Assembly (NCBI RefSeq): GCF_000577245.1
Contig: NZ_CBYO010000011.1
Coordinates: forward strand, 186,001 to 250,000
From: Paucisalibacillus algeriensis
GTDB taxonomy: Bacteria > Bacillota > Bacilli > Bacillales > Amphibacillaceae
Direction: 5' to 3'
DNA: 64,000 nucleotides
A model generated the notes under the pieces. That model saw only the letters and a program-made list of their open reading frames with translations, searched no databases and had not been told where the DNA came from. Within the stretch, counting starts at the first letter, position 1. Every line of letters starts with the position of its first letter. The position numbers and the translations under genes are program-made. Shown here piece after piece: positions 8,211 through 19,660 of this stretch.

Positions 8211-9152
8211 TTATTCACCCATTTTTGTGCCGATTTGTATACGTTCACTCGATCCCTGTAAATAATCTTTCACTGTCATCCGTTTCTTTCCAGCTGGCTG
8301 AATTTCCGTGATACGAATCCCTTTACCATTTCCACAAACAACCGTAAAAGCTTCATCATTATCTTTAGCAGTAATTTCCCCAGGTTCCCCATTATATTCC
8401 TCTTCAAGTGGTTCTCCCCACCAAATTTTCATATTTTGGTTTTGATAGGTAGTAAAGGCTACTGGCCAAGGATGAAGTCCTCTAATTTGGTTGTATATTT
8501 CTATGTTAGATTTAGTCCAATCAATTTGTTCCTGTTCGCGCTTAATATTAGATGCGAACGTTGCTTTGGTATCATCTTGTTTAATAGGAGTTATTTCTCC
8601 AGCAAACAATTTAGGTAATGTTTCCATTAATAGTTGAGCACCAACATCAGATAATTTATCATGCATGGAACCTACATGGTCGTTTTTTTCAATTGGAATA
8701 CTTTTTTGAGTAAGAATATCACCAGCATCCAACTTCTCAGCCATATACATAATGGTAATTCCAGTTTCAATTTTCCCTTGCATAATAGCATAGTGAATTG
8801 GGGCTCCGCCTCGTAATTCTGGTAGTAAGGAGGCGTGGACATTGATACAACCATATTTTGGCCCTTCTAAAAGTTCATTGGGAAGAATTTGTCCATATGC
8901 AGCCGTAACAATAATGTCAGGATTATAATTCAATATTTCGTGATAATCTTGTCGGATTTTTTCCGGTTGAAAAACTGGGATACCATGTGTTTCTGCTTCA
9001 ACTTTAACCGGAGGAGGTGTAATGACTTTCTTTCTACCTTTTGGCCTGTCTGGTTGAGTAACTACTAAAACCACTTCATATTCGGAATGAATTAACTTAT
9101 TTAAAATTGGAACAGAAAAACCTGGCGTTCCCATAAATACTATTCGCTTCAT
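8211..9152 (-). CDS. fmt: Methionyl-tRNA formyltransferase
   Basis: A 313-residue enzyme that formylates initiator Met-tRNA using 10-formyl-tetrahydrofolate. The N-terminal formyltransferase domain opens with [17 protein letters not shown] and holds the catalytic region [21 protein letters not shown] (Asn-His plus the SLLP motif, around 108-128) and the Asp of DAGDIL. The C-terminal OB-like domain binds tRNA. Length is typical. It lies 15 bases after priA. The peptide deformylase gene usually found between priA and fmt is not present, so this window encodes addition but not removal of the formyl group. Confidence 0.97.
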   Translation of the reverse strand: MKRIVFMGTPGFSVPILNKLIHSEYEVVLVVTQPDRPKGRKKVITPPPVKVEAETHGIPVFQPEKIRQDYHEILNYNPDIIVTAAYGQILPNELLEGPKYGCINVHASLLPELRGGAPIHYAIMQGKIETGITIMYMAEKLDAGDILTQKSIPIEKNDHVGSMHDKLSDVGAQLLMETLPKLFAGEITPIKQDDTKATFASNIKREQEQIDWTKSNIEIYNQIRGLHPWPVAFTTYQNQNMKIWWGEPLEEEYNGEPGEITAKDNDEAFTVVCGNGKGIRITEIQPAGKKRMTVKDYLQGSSERIQIGTKMGE

Positions 9153-9167
9153 TACATAACCTACTTT

Positions 9168-11576
9168 CTACATAAGATGGTATGGTTGCATATCTACTGT
9201 AATCAATAAGTCCTCTTTTCGGACTTCATCAGCAAACTGGTCCATAATTTTTTTAATTTTTTTTCGAAGATTTGGTTCATTTTTGTATTTTATCATGCAT
9301 TGATAGCGATATCTATCTTTCATTTTGGATATGGGTGACGGTGTTGGACCAAGTACAATGGTTTCTTCACTGACAACCTTCATCAATAATTGGACAATAC
9401 GTTGGGTGATTTGGACTACTTTAACGTGATTTGAATGTGAAACGGTTAACAGTGCTAAATAGACATAAGGGGGATATCGAAATGTTCTTCTAATCTGCAT
9501 CTCCCTTTGGAAAAATTGATTAAAGTCATAGCTGCTTGCAAGTTGAACGCTATAATGATCCGGAGTATAGGATTGAACAACTACTTTCCCCGGCAATTCA
9601 TGTCTTCCAGCCCTACCACTTACCTGTGTTAATAATTGAAAAGTTTTTTCACTTGAACGAAAATCAGGTAAATGCAACATCGAATCAGCGGTTAAAACGC
9701 CTACCAATGTAACATTGGCAAAATCAAGTCCTTTAGCAATCATTTGCGTACCTAATAATATATCTGCTTCCTTTTCTGCAAAACTTCTTAAAAGCTTTTC
9801 ATGCGATCCTTTTTTCCTCGTAGTGTCCACATCCATCCGTATAACCCGTGCATGTGGCATAAGTTGATTTAATGATTCCTCCACACGTTGTGTACCTGTT
9901 CCAAAATAACGAATGGAGTCGCTTTGACATTCCGGACATACTAAAGGCATTCTCTCTTCATAAGAGCAGTAATGGCATTTTAACTGATTATTACGTTTAT
10001 GATATGTTAACGCTATATCACAATGTGGGCATTGCTTGACATGTCCACAATCTCTACACATAACAAATGTCGAATAACCTCTTCGGTTAAGTAATAACAC
10101 AATTTGCTCACCACGTGCAATCACTTCCTCCATGCTTTCCTTTAATTTAATAGAGAACATGGAACGATTTCCAGCATGCAATTCTTCACGCATGTCTACA
10201 ATTTCAACATCAGGCATTGCTTTCTCATTTGTTCGCTTATCTAAAGTTGCTAGCTTATAAACATCTTTTTTCGCTCGCGCATATGATTCTAAAGTTGGAG
10301 TCGCACTTCCAAGAATCACTGGGCAGTGGTGGTATTGTCCTCGTTTTATTGCGACATCCCTTGCATGATATCTGGGTTGATCCTCTTGTTTATAAGTCGT
10401 TTCGTGTTCTTCATCAATAATAATAATTCCTAAATTTTCAAATGGGGCAAAAATCGCTGATCTTGCACCAACCACAACCCTAACTTTTTTGGTTTGGACC
10501 TTTCGCCATTCATCATATTTCTCACCATTTGATAGTGCACTATGCATGACAGCTACTTCATTGCCAAAGCGTCCCTTGAATCGTTTGACCATCTGTGGTG
10601 TTAGCGAAATTTCCGGAACAAGTACAATTGCCTCTTTTCCTTTATTTAGAACCTCTTGTATGGCTTGAAGGTAAATTTCTGTTTTTCCACTTCCGGTTAC
10701 TCCATGTACTAGAAATACATCATGTTCATTGTTCATTATTTTTTCAGTTATAGGTTGTAAGGCCCGTTCCTGTTGATTTGTTAATGTTAACGGATATGTT
10801 CTTTCAAAGGAATGGTCCTGATAAGGGTTACGATAAACCTCTTTTTTATATTCTTTTAATAATTGCTTATCTATGAGAGCTTTAACAACCGTTCGATTTC
10901 CATTTGTCATTTGAAATAATCTATTTTGTTCTATTGGATCTGGATATTGAAGAAAGTAGGATAGTATTGCTCTTTGTTTTTTTGCATTAGTTGGCAAATC
11001 CATTAACGATTCTTCTAAAAAATATTGTTCTTTGTTCGGTTCAATTACTGAAACAAGCTTTTTGGTAACTTTCGATTTAACAAGATAATTAATGGAAATT
11101 GTAGTATCTTGGACAGCCCTTTGCAGTTTGGAATATGGGATATTAGAACCTTCGAATTCCTCAAAATCTACAACATCTCTACCAGCGAATAAGTACTCAA
11201 ATTCCTCTTCCAAACGTTCTGGGGTATTCCTTACAATTTCCTTCTTATATTGTGCTTTTAATACTTGAGGTAGCATGGCCTGATACGCAGTTATATACAT
11301 AGTTAGTGTATCCTCCGCTACCCATTTTCCTAATTCTAATAATTCCTTTGTCAGAACAGGATGAATATCTAAAACATCAATAATTTCCTTCAGCTTATCA
11401 AATTCTGAAGTTGACTCAATCCCCACAACAAAACCAGTTATTTTTCTCGGACCGAATGGGACAATGACTCGCATTCCTTCTATTAGGATATCTTGAAATC
11501 GATCTGGTATTAAATAATCGAATGTTTGATTTATTGTTTTCGCTTGAACATCAACTATAACCTTTGCAATATTCAC
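9168..11576 (-). CDS. priA: Primosomal replication restart helicase PriA
   Basis: An 802-residue 3'-5' helicase that reloads the replisome at stalled forks. Order of parts: DNA-binding N-terminal region (about 1-110), winged helix, helicase core with Walker A GVTGSGKTEIYLQ (about 290), DEEH box, GSATPTLES, then a zinc-binding insert with paired cysteines (CRDCGH, CPHC, CHYC, CPEC; about 505-550), and the motif V/VI region ending QVSGRAGR. Length is usual for Firmicutes. The GTG start (11574-11576) overlaps the coaBC stop as GTGA, indicating translational coupling. Confidence 0.97.
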   Translation of the reverse strand: MNIAKVIVDVQAKTINQTFDYLIPDRFQDILIEGMRVIVPFGPRKITGFVVGIESTSEFDKLKEIIDVLDIHPVLTKELLELGKWVAEDTLTMYITAYQAMLPQVLKAQYKKEIVRNTPERLEEEFEYLFAGRDVVDFEEFEGSNIPYSKLQRAVQDTTISINYLVKSKVTKKLVSVIEPNKEQYFLEESLMDLPTNAKKQRAILSYFLQYPDPIEQNRLFQMTNGNRTVVKALIDKQLLKEYKKEVYRNPYQDHSFERTYPLTLTNQQERALQPITEKIMNNEHDVFLVHGVTGSGKTEIYLQAIQEVLNKGKEAIVLVPEISLTPQMVKRFKGRFGNEVAVMHSALSNGEKYDEWRKVQTKKVRVVVGARSAIFAPFENLGIIIIDEEHETTYKQEDQPRYHARDVAIKRGQYHHCPVILGSATPTLESYARAKKDVYKLATLDKRTNEKAMPDVEIVDMREELHAGNRSMFSIKLKESMEEVIARGEQIVLLLNRRGYSTFVMCRDCGHVKQCPHCDIALTYHKRNNQLKCHYCSYEERMPLVCPECQSDSIRYFGTGTQRVEESLNQLMPHARVIRMDVDTTRKKGSHEKLLRSFAEKEADILLGTQMIAKGLDFANVTLVGVLTADSMLHLPDFRSSEKTFQLLTQVSGRAGRHELPGKVVVQSYTPDHYSVQLASSYDFNQFFQREMQIRRTFRYPPYVYLALLTVSHSNHVKVVQITQRIVQLLMKVVSEETIVLGPTPSPISKMKDRYRYQCMIKYKNEPNLRKKIKKIMDQFADEVRKEDLLITVDMQPYHLM

Positions 11577-12778
11577 GCTTGCTCATCCTTCATGTCATGT
11601 AAAATCAACCTCAGAATCTCTCTCGCAACTTCTTTTTTAGTTGCTTTTGGGATCTCATGTTCATCCATTCTCTTATTTAGATAGGTTACGATATTTGTAT
11701 CGCTTCCGAATCCAGCACCTTCTTGCGCCACATTATTTATAACAATAGCATCTAAATTCTTACGTTTTAGCTTGTCCAATCCATACTCTTTTGGGTTTTG
11801 TGTTTCTGCTGCAAAACCGACGAGAAATTGTTTTGTTTTTACCTCTCCCAGTGTTTTTAGTATATCTTTTGTTCTTTCCATTTCAACTTGAAGAAAACCA
11901 TCTTGTTTTTTCATCTTTTCCTCATATGTAACTTTTGGTCGATAATCGGCAACCGCAGCTGCTTTTATAACAATATCATGGGTAGAAAACTCTTTTGTCA
12001 TTGCTTCATACATATCTTCAGCGGTTATTACATCAATACGCTTGATAGAACTAGATAAGACATCTAAATTTACTGGGCCGGACACTAATGTTACTTCTGC
12101 ACCCATTTCAGCAGCAACTTCTGCTAGTTTATATCCCATTTTCCCTGTTGAGTAATTGGTGAAAAAACGAACTGGATCTAATCTTTCCCTTGTGGGGCCA
12201 GCTGATATCAAGACTTTTTTACCTGCTAACAGTCGTGGGCTATTTTGATGTGATTTTATTACGTCAATAATAGTTGATGGTTCTTCTAATCGACCCTTAC
12301 CAATCCATCCGCAAGCAAGGTAGCCAGCTCCCGGTTCTATAAAGAAGTATCCAAAGTCTGTCAATGTTTGCATGTTTTTAATAACTGCAGGATGCTCATA
12401 CATATTAACGTTCATGGCAGGTGCAATATATACTGCGGCTTTTGTAGCCAGTATAGTAGTCGTGATCATATCATCTGCAATTCCATTTGCAATTTTACCT
12501 ATAATATTCGCTGTAGCTGGTGCGATGATAAAGATATCGGCCCAATCAGCTAAATCAATATGGGCAATTTTTTCAACATCCTTCTCATCAAATGTGTCAG
12601 TATAAACTGGATTCCTAGAAAGCGCCTGAAATGTTAGAGGAGAAACAAATTCAGTAGCTGATTTTGTCATCATCACTTTTACATTTGCCCCTTGTTGGGT
12701 TAACTTACTAGTTAAGGCACAAGCTTTATAAGCAGCAATCCCTCCAGATACTCCTAATAATACATTTTTATTCTGCAT
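11573..12778 (-). CDS. coaBC: Bifunctional phosphopantothenoylcysteine decarboxylase / phosphopantothenate-cysteine ligase
   Basis: Makes 4'-phosphopantetheine for coenzyme A in two steps. The flavin-dependent decarboxylase half (CoaC, about 1-185) shows GVSGGIAAYK, the FMN-binding IIAPATANIIGKIANGIADD, the substrate loop PAMNVNMYEHP and the active-site cysteine in YLACGWIGKGRLEEP. The ligase half (CoaB, about 190-401) shows ISAGPTRERLDPVRFFTNYS and KAAAVADYRPK. I use the ATG at 12776-12778; in-frame TTG codons at 12782-12784 and 12785-12787 sit closer to AAAGGTG and are real alternatives adding 2-3 residues. A strong terminator separates it from rpoZ upstream. Confidence 0.95.
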   Translation of the reverse strand: MQNKNVLLGVSGGIAAYKACALTSKLTQQGANVKVMMTKSATEFVSPLTFQALSRNPVYTDTFDEKDVEKIAHIDLADWADIFIIAPATANIIGKIANGIADDMITTTILATKAAVYIAPAMNVNMYEHPAVIKNMQTLTDFGYFFIEPGAGYLACGWIGKGRLEEPSTIIDVIKSHQNSPRLLAGKKVLISAGPTRERLDPVRFFTNYSTGKMGYKLAEVAAEMGAEVTLVSGPVNLDVLSSSIKRIDVITAEDMYEAMTKEFSTHDIVIKAAAVADYRPKVTYEEKMKKQDGFLQVEMERTKDILKTLGEVKTKQFLVGFAAETQNPKEYGLDKLKRKNLDAIVINNVAQEGAGFGSDTNIVTYLNKRMDEHEIPKATKKEVAREILRLILHDMKDEQA

Positions 12779-12844
12779 GGACAACAAACACCTTTCCGAA
12801 TCCTACTTAAATCTTCTAGTCTAGTTATACCATAATTTACAATT

Positions 12845-12888
12845 AAAAAATAATCCCTTGCATTTTTTATGCAAGGGATTATTTTTTT
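12845..12888 (-). terminator. Strong terminator between rpoZ and coaBC
   Basis: TAATCCCTTGCAT and ATGCAAGGGATTA form a 13-bp perfect stem with a loop of five T, flanked by A-run and T-run, so it can work in both directions. It ends the yicC-remA-gmk-rpoZ unit one base after the rpoZ stop and implies that coaBC has its own promoter. Confidence 0.95.
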
Positions 12889-12889
12889 A

Positions 12890-13993
<1,104 letters not shown>

Positions 13994-14062
13994 TTTACTT
14001 CCCCCTGTCATTCTAAACTATTATATAAGCTTTTTTACGAAAATAAAAGTATCACCATTGTT

Positions 14063-14944
14063 TTACTCGATATTTTGGACTTGTTCTTTAATTTTCTCAA
14101 TTTCACTTTTAATTGCGACTGTCCATCCACCTATTTTGGTATCCGTAGATTTTGAACCAATTGTATTTGACTCACGGTTCATTTCTTGAACGACAAAGTC
14201 AAGTTTCCTACCAATAGGCTCATTACTTTGACAGATTACCTCTATTTGCTCTAAATGACTTAGTAATCGAGTAATTTCTTCTGTGATATCGCCTTTTTCT
14301 GAAAGCATTGCAATTTCTTGATGTATCCTTGCGTTGTCTATGGAAATAGAATCATCTATGTATTCTTCTATTCGCTTTTTAATACGTAACCGGTACTCCT
14401 CAGTTACTTTCTCTCTTCTCTCCTCTAATAATAGTACCATATCCCGAATACTCGAAACACGCTTTACTATATCCTTTAATAGGTTTTTACCTTCTTCAAT
14501 TCGCATTTCATCCACTTGTTGGCAAGCTTTTGCCACCGAATTTATTATTTTCTCTTGAAGTTCTCCTGGTTTTTCTTCATTTTCAACTACTGTTAATAGA
14601 TCTGGCAGTTCGGTCAAAATAGATATTGGTATATCACCCTTTAATGAATATCTATCCTTAGCGGTTTGTAGTTGTTGGACAAATTGGTCCATTAAGGCCC
14701 AATCGGTGACAACAATTTTGTTTTTAAAGTTGTCTCCTTCAATATCAAAATGTAATTCGATACGTCCGCGAGCGAAATAAGATTTTACTGTCTTTTTAAT
14801 TTTATCTTCTAGGAATAGAAAAGTCCTTGGGTATTTTGGAATAATATCTAAAAAACGGTGATTTACGGATCTGATTTCTACTGTGATGGTTGTGTTTTCT
14901 AGATGAGTTGTATTTGAGCCATATCCTGTCATACTCTTTACCAA
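14063..14944 (-). CDS. yicC: YicC/YloC family endoribonuclease
   Basis: About 293 residues. The N-terminus reads VKSMTGYGSNTT and then EIRSVNHRFLDI, hallmarks of the YicC family; the conserved C-terminal DUF1732 region has KLDFVVQEMNRESNTIGSKS. Members cut RNA endonucleolytically; the physiological targets in bacilli are not well settled. Start choice is open: the TTG at 14942-14944 has AGGTG at good distance and gives MVKSMTGYG, matching the family, whereas the ATG at 14948-14950 and GTG at 14951-14953 sit too close to that site. It is first gene of the yicC-remA-gmk-rpoZ run. Confidence 0.92.
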   Translation of the reverse strand: MVKSMTGYGSNTTHLENTTITVEIRSVNHRFLDIIPKYPRTFLFLEDKIKKTVKSYFARGRIELHFDIEGDNFKNKIVVTDWALMDQFVQQLQTAKDRYSLKGDIPISILTELPDLLTVVENEEKPGELQEKIINSVAKACQQVDEMRIEEGKNLLKDIVKRVSSIRDMVLLLEERREKVTEEYRLRIKKRIEEYIDDSISIDNARIHQEIAMLSEKGDITEEITRLLSHLEQIEVICQSNEPIGRKLDFVVQEMNRESNTIGSKSTDTKIGGWTVAIKSEIEKIKEQVQNIE

Positions 14945-14975
14945 AAACATCACCTACTTTTCTGAGCTAAAATTT

Positions 14976-14984
14976 ATTATAGCA
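14976..14984 (-). promoter_or_regulatory. Extended -10 promoter of yicC operon
   Basis: On the minus strand TGC-TATAAT (14984-14976) is a perfect -10 with the extended TG, 32 bases before the proposed TTG start. No good -35 is seen at 16-18 bases, consistent with an extended -10 promoter. Confidence 0.6.
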
Positions 14985-15101
14985 CATCAGATTATCTTTA
15001 ATCGATAATTGAACTTTTGTTAAATTAGAAATTCGATGTGATCTGTGGTCTAATCTAAGAACTTCATACTAAAAGAACCTCTTTCCTATCTCACAAACAA
15101 T

Positions 15102-15137
15102 AAAAACCTTCCACAAAAATTTTGTGAAAGGTTTTTA
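15102..15137 (-). terminator. Terminator after the calcium ATPase gene
   Basis: AAAAACCTT-CACAAA pairs with TTTGTG-AAGGTTTTT around a short AT loop, with flanking A and T runs, starting four bases after the ATPase stop. It isolates the ATPase gene from yicC. Confidence 0.92.
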
Positions 15138-15141
15138 ATAA

Positions 15142-17799
15142 TTATTTTTTTGTGAATCCGAATAGCACTGTAGGTATTGCGGCTAGTCCTAGTATTAACA
15201 TCCAATCACTAAGTGCTAATGGAACGGTGTGGAATACTGGTTGTAATGGAGCCCAGTAGATTACAACAAGTAATAAAAGAACGGAAGAAATGACAGCAAA
15301 GACTAAGTACATGTTTTCAAATGGATTTCGTTCAAAGACTGATTTTTCACTTCGACAGTCAAATACATGTATTAGTTGCGCCATAACCAATGTCGTAAAT
15401 GCGATTGTTTGTCCATATACAAGGTTATCTGGGTTATCTTGATAAACGACCATAAATCCAATTAATGTCACTATTCCAATCATAATACCTCGGGTAATAA
15501 TCTTAAAGCCTAGCCCTCTGGCAAATACTCCTTCATTTGGACTTCTTGGTGCTCTTTTCATTACGTCATCTTCAGGTTTATCAAGACCTAGGGCCATTGC
15601 CGGTAAGCCATCGGTAACTAAGTTGACCCATAGTATTTGAACGGGCACTAATGGAAGTGGCATTCCTAGTAACACAGCAAATAACATGACCAGTATTTCA
15701 CCAACGTTTGATGCTAACAAATACCGGATAAATTTCCGGATATTTTCATAAATATTGCGTCCCTCTTGAATGGCTGCTTTTATCGTAGCGAAATTATCGT
15801 CCATTAATACTAACGAGGATGCTTCTTTTGTAACATCTGTACCACTTATCCCCATACTAATACCAATATCACTTGCTTTTATTGCTGGTGCATCATTTAC
15901 ACCATCACCAGTCATTGCGACAATATGCCCTCTTGACTGAAATGCTTTCACAATTTTAAGCTTATGCTCTGCAGTAACCCTCGCAAAAACATATACATCC
16001 TCAATTGTCTCCTCTAGTTCACTTGTGGACATTTGATTTAATTGACTTCCTTCTAAAACCAATCCATTGTCTGGTAATAGTTTCAAGTCCTTTGCAATCG
16101 CTCGAGCAGTCTTGACATGATCACCTGTAATCATCACAGTCTTAATACCTGCTTGTCGACATTCCTCAATAGCTGTCCTTACCTCTTTACGAGGTGGGTC
16201 GATCATTCCATACAACCCGATAAACGTTAAATCTTTTTCTAAAAACGCTGATTCAAGTGAGGTATCCTTCGATATTGGCCTCATACTAATGGCGATGGTC
16301 CGCAGTGCTTTTTCAGCCATCCCATCAATTGCATTCTCTATCTTATCGCGATCGCGTTGTTTAATTAATTTCCTATTTTCATGCTCTAGATAATAATTAC
16401 AGCGAGGTAATAATACGTCTGGTGCTCCCTTTGTAATAAGGAAACGGTTTTCATTTTCATCTTCAACTACTACACTCATTCGTTTACGATCGGAATCAAA
16501 TGGAATCTCCTTAATAATTTTAAAATTGTCGCCACTCATGTGATTTAGCCCAATTTTTCTTGCGGCTACAACTAAAGCACCGTCAGTTGGATCTCCATCC
16601 ACATAGTACTTTCCCTTCTTAACCTGAAGGGTTGCATTATTACATAATTGTCCGTACAAGAGCATTGTCTCTAGATTGGGGTGATTCTCATTTAACTTCT
16701 TCTTCCCAATTAAAAATTTGCCTTCAATATCGAATCCATCACCTGTAACAGAGATATTTTCACCATTTAAGAACATTTCTTTTACAGTCATTTGATTTTC
16801 CGTCATTGTACCTGTTTTATCAGAACAAATAACAGAAGCACAACCTAATGTTTCTACTGCTGATAGTTTTCGCACAATTGCTTTTTTCCGAATCATTCGC
16901 TGTACCCCAAGAGAAAGGGCTACCGTAACAATTGCAGGTAAACCTTCTGGTATAGCTGCAACTGCTAAAGATACTCCAGCGAGAAACATATTATAGACAG
17001 GATGCCCTTGAATTACCCCAAGACCAACAACTAAAATGGTTAGAAGAATTGCTACAACAATTAATATTTTCCCTAACTCTGCCAGTTTTCTTTCTAATGG
17101 GGTTGGGATTTTCTTTGTACTAGACATTAAGGATGCAATTTGTCCCATTACTGTGTTCATACCAGTTCCCACAACAATGCCTATACCTGAACCCCTTGTT
17201 ACTAATGTCCCCATAAACCCCATGTTAACCTGGTCACCAGCATCCAAGTCATCACGAATAATTGCTGTAGCATGTTTCATAACCGGTAAAGATTCACCTG
17301 TCAGTGCTGATTCTTCTGTTTCTAAGCTGTTAGATTTCACAATTCGAATATCTGCTGGTACACGGTCTCCACTGCTTACCTTTACAATATCACCAACAAC
17401 TAATTCTCTTGAAGATATCTTGTCCCATTTCTGTTCACGGAAAACGTTCGCCATTGGAGCTGACAATTCTTTGAGTTTCTCTAGAGACTTTTCTGCCTTT
17501 TGTTCTTGGAAATAACCAATAAAACCATTGACCAACACAATTACCATAATCGCAATTGCATCAACAAATTCTCCAAGCATTCCCGCTATTAATGTAGCAG
17601 CAAGTAATACAAGTACCATAAAATCCTGAAACTGCTTTAGAAAGATAATCCATTTTGATGTTTGCTTTGTTGACTCCAGAACATTATAGCCATATTGCTT
17701 GTGTCTTTGTTCGACCTGTTTAGGTGTAAGCCCCCTATTTGTGGTTACTTGAAGCTTTTGTTCCACCTGTTCCACATCTAACTGATACCACTTTTTCAC
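15142..17799 (-). CDS. yloB: Cation-translocating P-type ATPase, calcium type (YloB-like)
   Basis: An 885-residue P2A-type ATPase. Motifs in order: N-terminal actuator region with ALTGES, PEGLPAIVTVALSLG in TM4 (calcium site), phosphorylation site CSDKTGTMTENQ, nucleotide-binding ITKGAPDVL, hinge MTGDGVNDAPAIKASDIG, and late membrane helices with QILWVNLVTDGLPAMALG (calcium ligands). It should export or sequester Ca2+; B. subtilis YloB is produced in sporulation. I prefer the GTG at 17797-17799 (GGAGGA seven bases upstream); the longer TTG start at 17829 would translate that ribosome binding site. It is divergent from rqcH, and GAGGC/GCCTC inverted arms lie just upstream (17822-17840). Confidence 0.94.
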   Translation of the reverse strand: MKKWYQLDVEQVEQKLQVTTNRGLTPKQVEQRHKQYGYNVLESTKQTSKWIIFLKQFQDFMVLVLLAATLIAGMLGEFVDAIAIMVIVLVNGFIGYFQEQKAEKSLEKLKELSAPMANVFREQKWDKISSRELVVGDIVKVSSGDRVPADIRIVKSNSLETEESALTGESLPVMKHATAIIRDDLDAGDQVNMGFMGTLVTRGSGIGIVVGTGMNTVMGQIASLMSSTKKIPTPLERKLAELGKILIVVAILLTILVVGLGVIQGHPVYNMFLAGVSLAVAAIPEGLPAIVTVALSLGVQRMIRKKAIVRKLSAVETLGCASVICSDKTGTMTENQMTVKEMFLNGENISVTGDGFDIEGKFLIGKKKLNENHPNLETMLLYGQLCNNATLQVKKGKYYVDGDPTDGALVVAARKIGLNHMSGDNFKIIKEIPFDSDRKRMSVVVEDENENRFLITKGAPDVLLPRCNYYLEHENRKLIKQRDRDKIENAIDGMAEKALRTIAISMRPISKDTSLESAFLEKDLTFIGLYGMIDPPRKEVRTAIEECRQAGIKTVMITGDHVKTARAIAKDLKLLPDNGLVLEGSQLNQMSTSELEETIEDVYVFARVTAEHKLKIVKAFQSRGHIVAMTGDGVNDAPAIKASDIGISMGISGTDVTKEASSLVLMDDNFATIKAAIQEGRNIYENIRKFIRYLLASNVGEILVMLFAVLLGMPLPLVPVQILWVNLVTDGLPAMALGLDKPEDDVMKRAPRSPNEGVFARGLGFKIITRGIMIGIVTLIGFMVVYQDNPDNLVYGQTIAFTTLVMAQLIHVFDCRSEKSVFERNPFENMYLVFAVISSVLLLLVVIYWAPLQPVFHTVPLALSDWMLILGLAAIPTVLFGFTKK

Positions 17800-17886
17800 G
17801 TCGCATTCCTCCAGCTTTAAGCGAGGCAAAAATAAGCCTCTATTATCTCAATAGTGATATCTATGCAGACTTGTCCTAAAAAATGC

Positions 17887-17892
17887 TATAAT
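17887..17892 (+). promoter_or_regulatory. Extended -10 box of rqcH
   Basis: TGC-TATAAT (17884-17892) is a perfect extended -10, 21 bases before the rqcH start codon. The -35 region is poor. The transcript leader would be very short, about 15 bases. Confidence 0.55.
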
Positions 17893-17913
17893 TTGAGATG
17901 AGAGGTGAATCAA

Positions 17914-19617
17914 ATGCCATTTGACGGTATTGTAACAAGAGCAGTGACAAATGAACTATCCAATCTGCTTGTACCAGGAAAAATAACAAAAATACATCAA
18001 CCATCTGAAACTGAAGTTATTATGACTATTCGTAGCCAAGGGAAGAATCAGGTATTATTACTATCTATTCATCCTACATACTCACGTATACACAATACAA
18101 AGAACACTTTCCATAACCCTTCTGAAGCACCTATGTTTTGTATGGTTCTTCGGAAGCATTTGTCTGGAGCAATCCTTGAATCGATTAAGCAGGATGGGAT
18201 GGAGAGAATTATTACCTTTTCCGTAAAATCAAGAAATGAAATCGGAGATATTTCCTCAAAAGAACTTGTTCTTGAATTAATGGGTAAACACAGCAACCTC
18301 ATATTAGTAGATAACGAAAAAGGACATATTATCGATAGCTTAAAACACGTATCGATGGCTCATAATAGATACAGAACGATTCTGCCTGGTTCGGAATATG
18401 TCATACCACCCAAACAAGATAAGTTGAACCCACTCGAGACTGACGGAGACACATTCATTCGAAAACTAGATTTTAATGCTGGTAAATTGGACACACAAAT
18501 CGTAAAACTGTTCACAGGATTTTCTCCAGTTATTGCAAAAGAAATCATTAGTCGAGCAAATTTAGGATCGGATGAAATTTATAAGGAGAATTTTATCCAA
18601 ATACAGGAGCAAATTAGCTTACATCAATATGTACCTGCTATTTATCAAGGTAAAAAAGAAGAATTTCATGTTATTCCATTAACCTCATTTAAAGGAGCGA
18701 AGAAAGAATTCCCAACAGTTAACGAGATGCTGGATCGATTTTATTCTGGTAAAGCAGAACGGGATCGGGTTAAACAACAAGCTAAGGACCTCTTTCGATT
18801 TATTCAAAATGAACGGGATAAAAATGAGCGAAAACTTAAAAAGCATGAAAGAACATTACAAAAAGCAGCAAATGCCGAGAAATACCAAAAACTAGGCGAA
18901 CTATTAACTGCTAACATGCACTTAGTTAAACAAGGTGATACCACTATTTCTGTAGTAGATTATTATGATCCGGATCAAAACGAAATAACAATTGAATTAA
19001 ATCCAAATAAAACACCCAGCGAGAATGCTCAAAGTTTTTTCAAAACATATTCCAAATTAAAAACTTCTAAAGCAAAGGTAGAAGAAGAAATCAAAAAGAC
19101 CAATGAAGAAACTGCCTATTTTGATCAGATACTGCAACAAATCGAGGTTGCGGGTGTAGAAGATATTGAAGAAATACGGGAAGAACTTCGTGAAGAAGGG
19201 TATTTGAAGAAACAGAGTCAGGGTAAACGGAAAAACAAGCAACATACTCCTAAACCTGAAGAATATATTTCATCAGATGGAATTACCATTTTAGTTGGAA
19301 AAAATAATAAACAAAATGAATACTTAACGATGAAACTTGCACATCGTGATGAACTTTGGTTCCACACAAAGGACATTCCTGGCTCTCATGTTATCATCCG
19401 CGGCAAAGAACCAAGTGAAGAGACAATTCTAGAAGCAGCGCAATTAGCCGCATACTTTAGTAAGTCCCAAAGTTCTTCTTCAGTACCGGTAGACTATACT
19501 AAAGTACGACATGTAAAAAAGCCAAATGGTTCAAAACCTGGATTTGTTATATATGAAAACCAGAAGACCGTTTATGTAACACCGGAAAAATCGGTTGTAG
19601 AAAAGTTAAAGAAATAA
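17914..19617 (+). CDS. rqcH: Ribosome quality control protein RqcH (NFACT family, YloA/FbpA)
   Basis: A 567-residue NFACT protein: NFACT-N domain (about 1-210, with FDGIVTRAVTNEL at the start), a helix-hairpin-helix and a long coiled coil (about 265-430, rich in Lys/Glu), then the NFACT-R domain with DELWFHTKDIPGSHVIIRG near 480. In B. subtilis RqcH binds obstructed 50S subunits and adds C-terminal alanine tails to stalled chains using Ala-tRNA, marking them for ClpXP; related proteins were first described as fibronectin binders. The ATG at 17914 has AGAGGTG six bases upstream. It is a single-gene unit, divergent from the ATPase gene. Confidence 0.95.
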   Translation: MPFDGIVTRAVTNELSNLLVPGKITKIHQPSETEVIMTIRSQGKNQVLLLSIHPTYSRIHNTKNTFHNPSEAPMFCMVLRKHLSGAILESIKQDGMERIITFSVKSRNEIGDISSKELVLELMGKHSNLILVDNEKGHIIDSLKHVSMAHNRYRTILPGSEYVIPPKQDKLNPLETDGDTFIRKLDFNAGKLDTQIVKLFTGFSPVIAKEIISRANLGSDEIYKENFIQIQEQISLHQYVPAIYQGKKEEFHVIPLTSFKGAKKEFPTVNEMLDRFYSGKAERDRVKQQAKDLFRFIQNERDKNERKLKKHERTLQKAANAEKYQKLGELLTANMHLVKQGDTTISVVDYYDPDQNEITIELNPNKTPSENAQSFFKTYSKLKTSKAKVEEEIKKTNEETAYFDQILQQIEVAGVEDIEEIREELREEGYLKKQSQGKRKNKQHTPKPEEYISSDGITILVGKNNKQNEYLTMKLAHRDELWFHTKDIPGSHVIIRGKEPSEETILEAAQLAAYFSKSQSSSSVPVDYTKVRHVKKPNGSKPGFVIYENQKTVYVTPEKSVVEKLKK

Positions 19618-19660
19618 GAAGTGTCAAAGGTAGACACTGTGAGGTATTTTCGAACAGATG

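Noticed and set aside
17036-17515. Long open frame antisense to the calcium ATPase
   Set aside because: The opposite strand encodes conserved P-type ATPase motifs through the whole stretch; no start signal is present.
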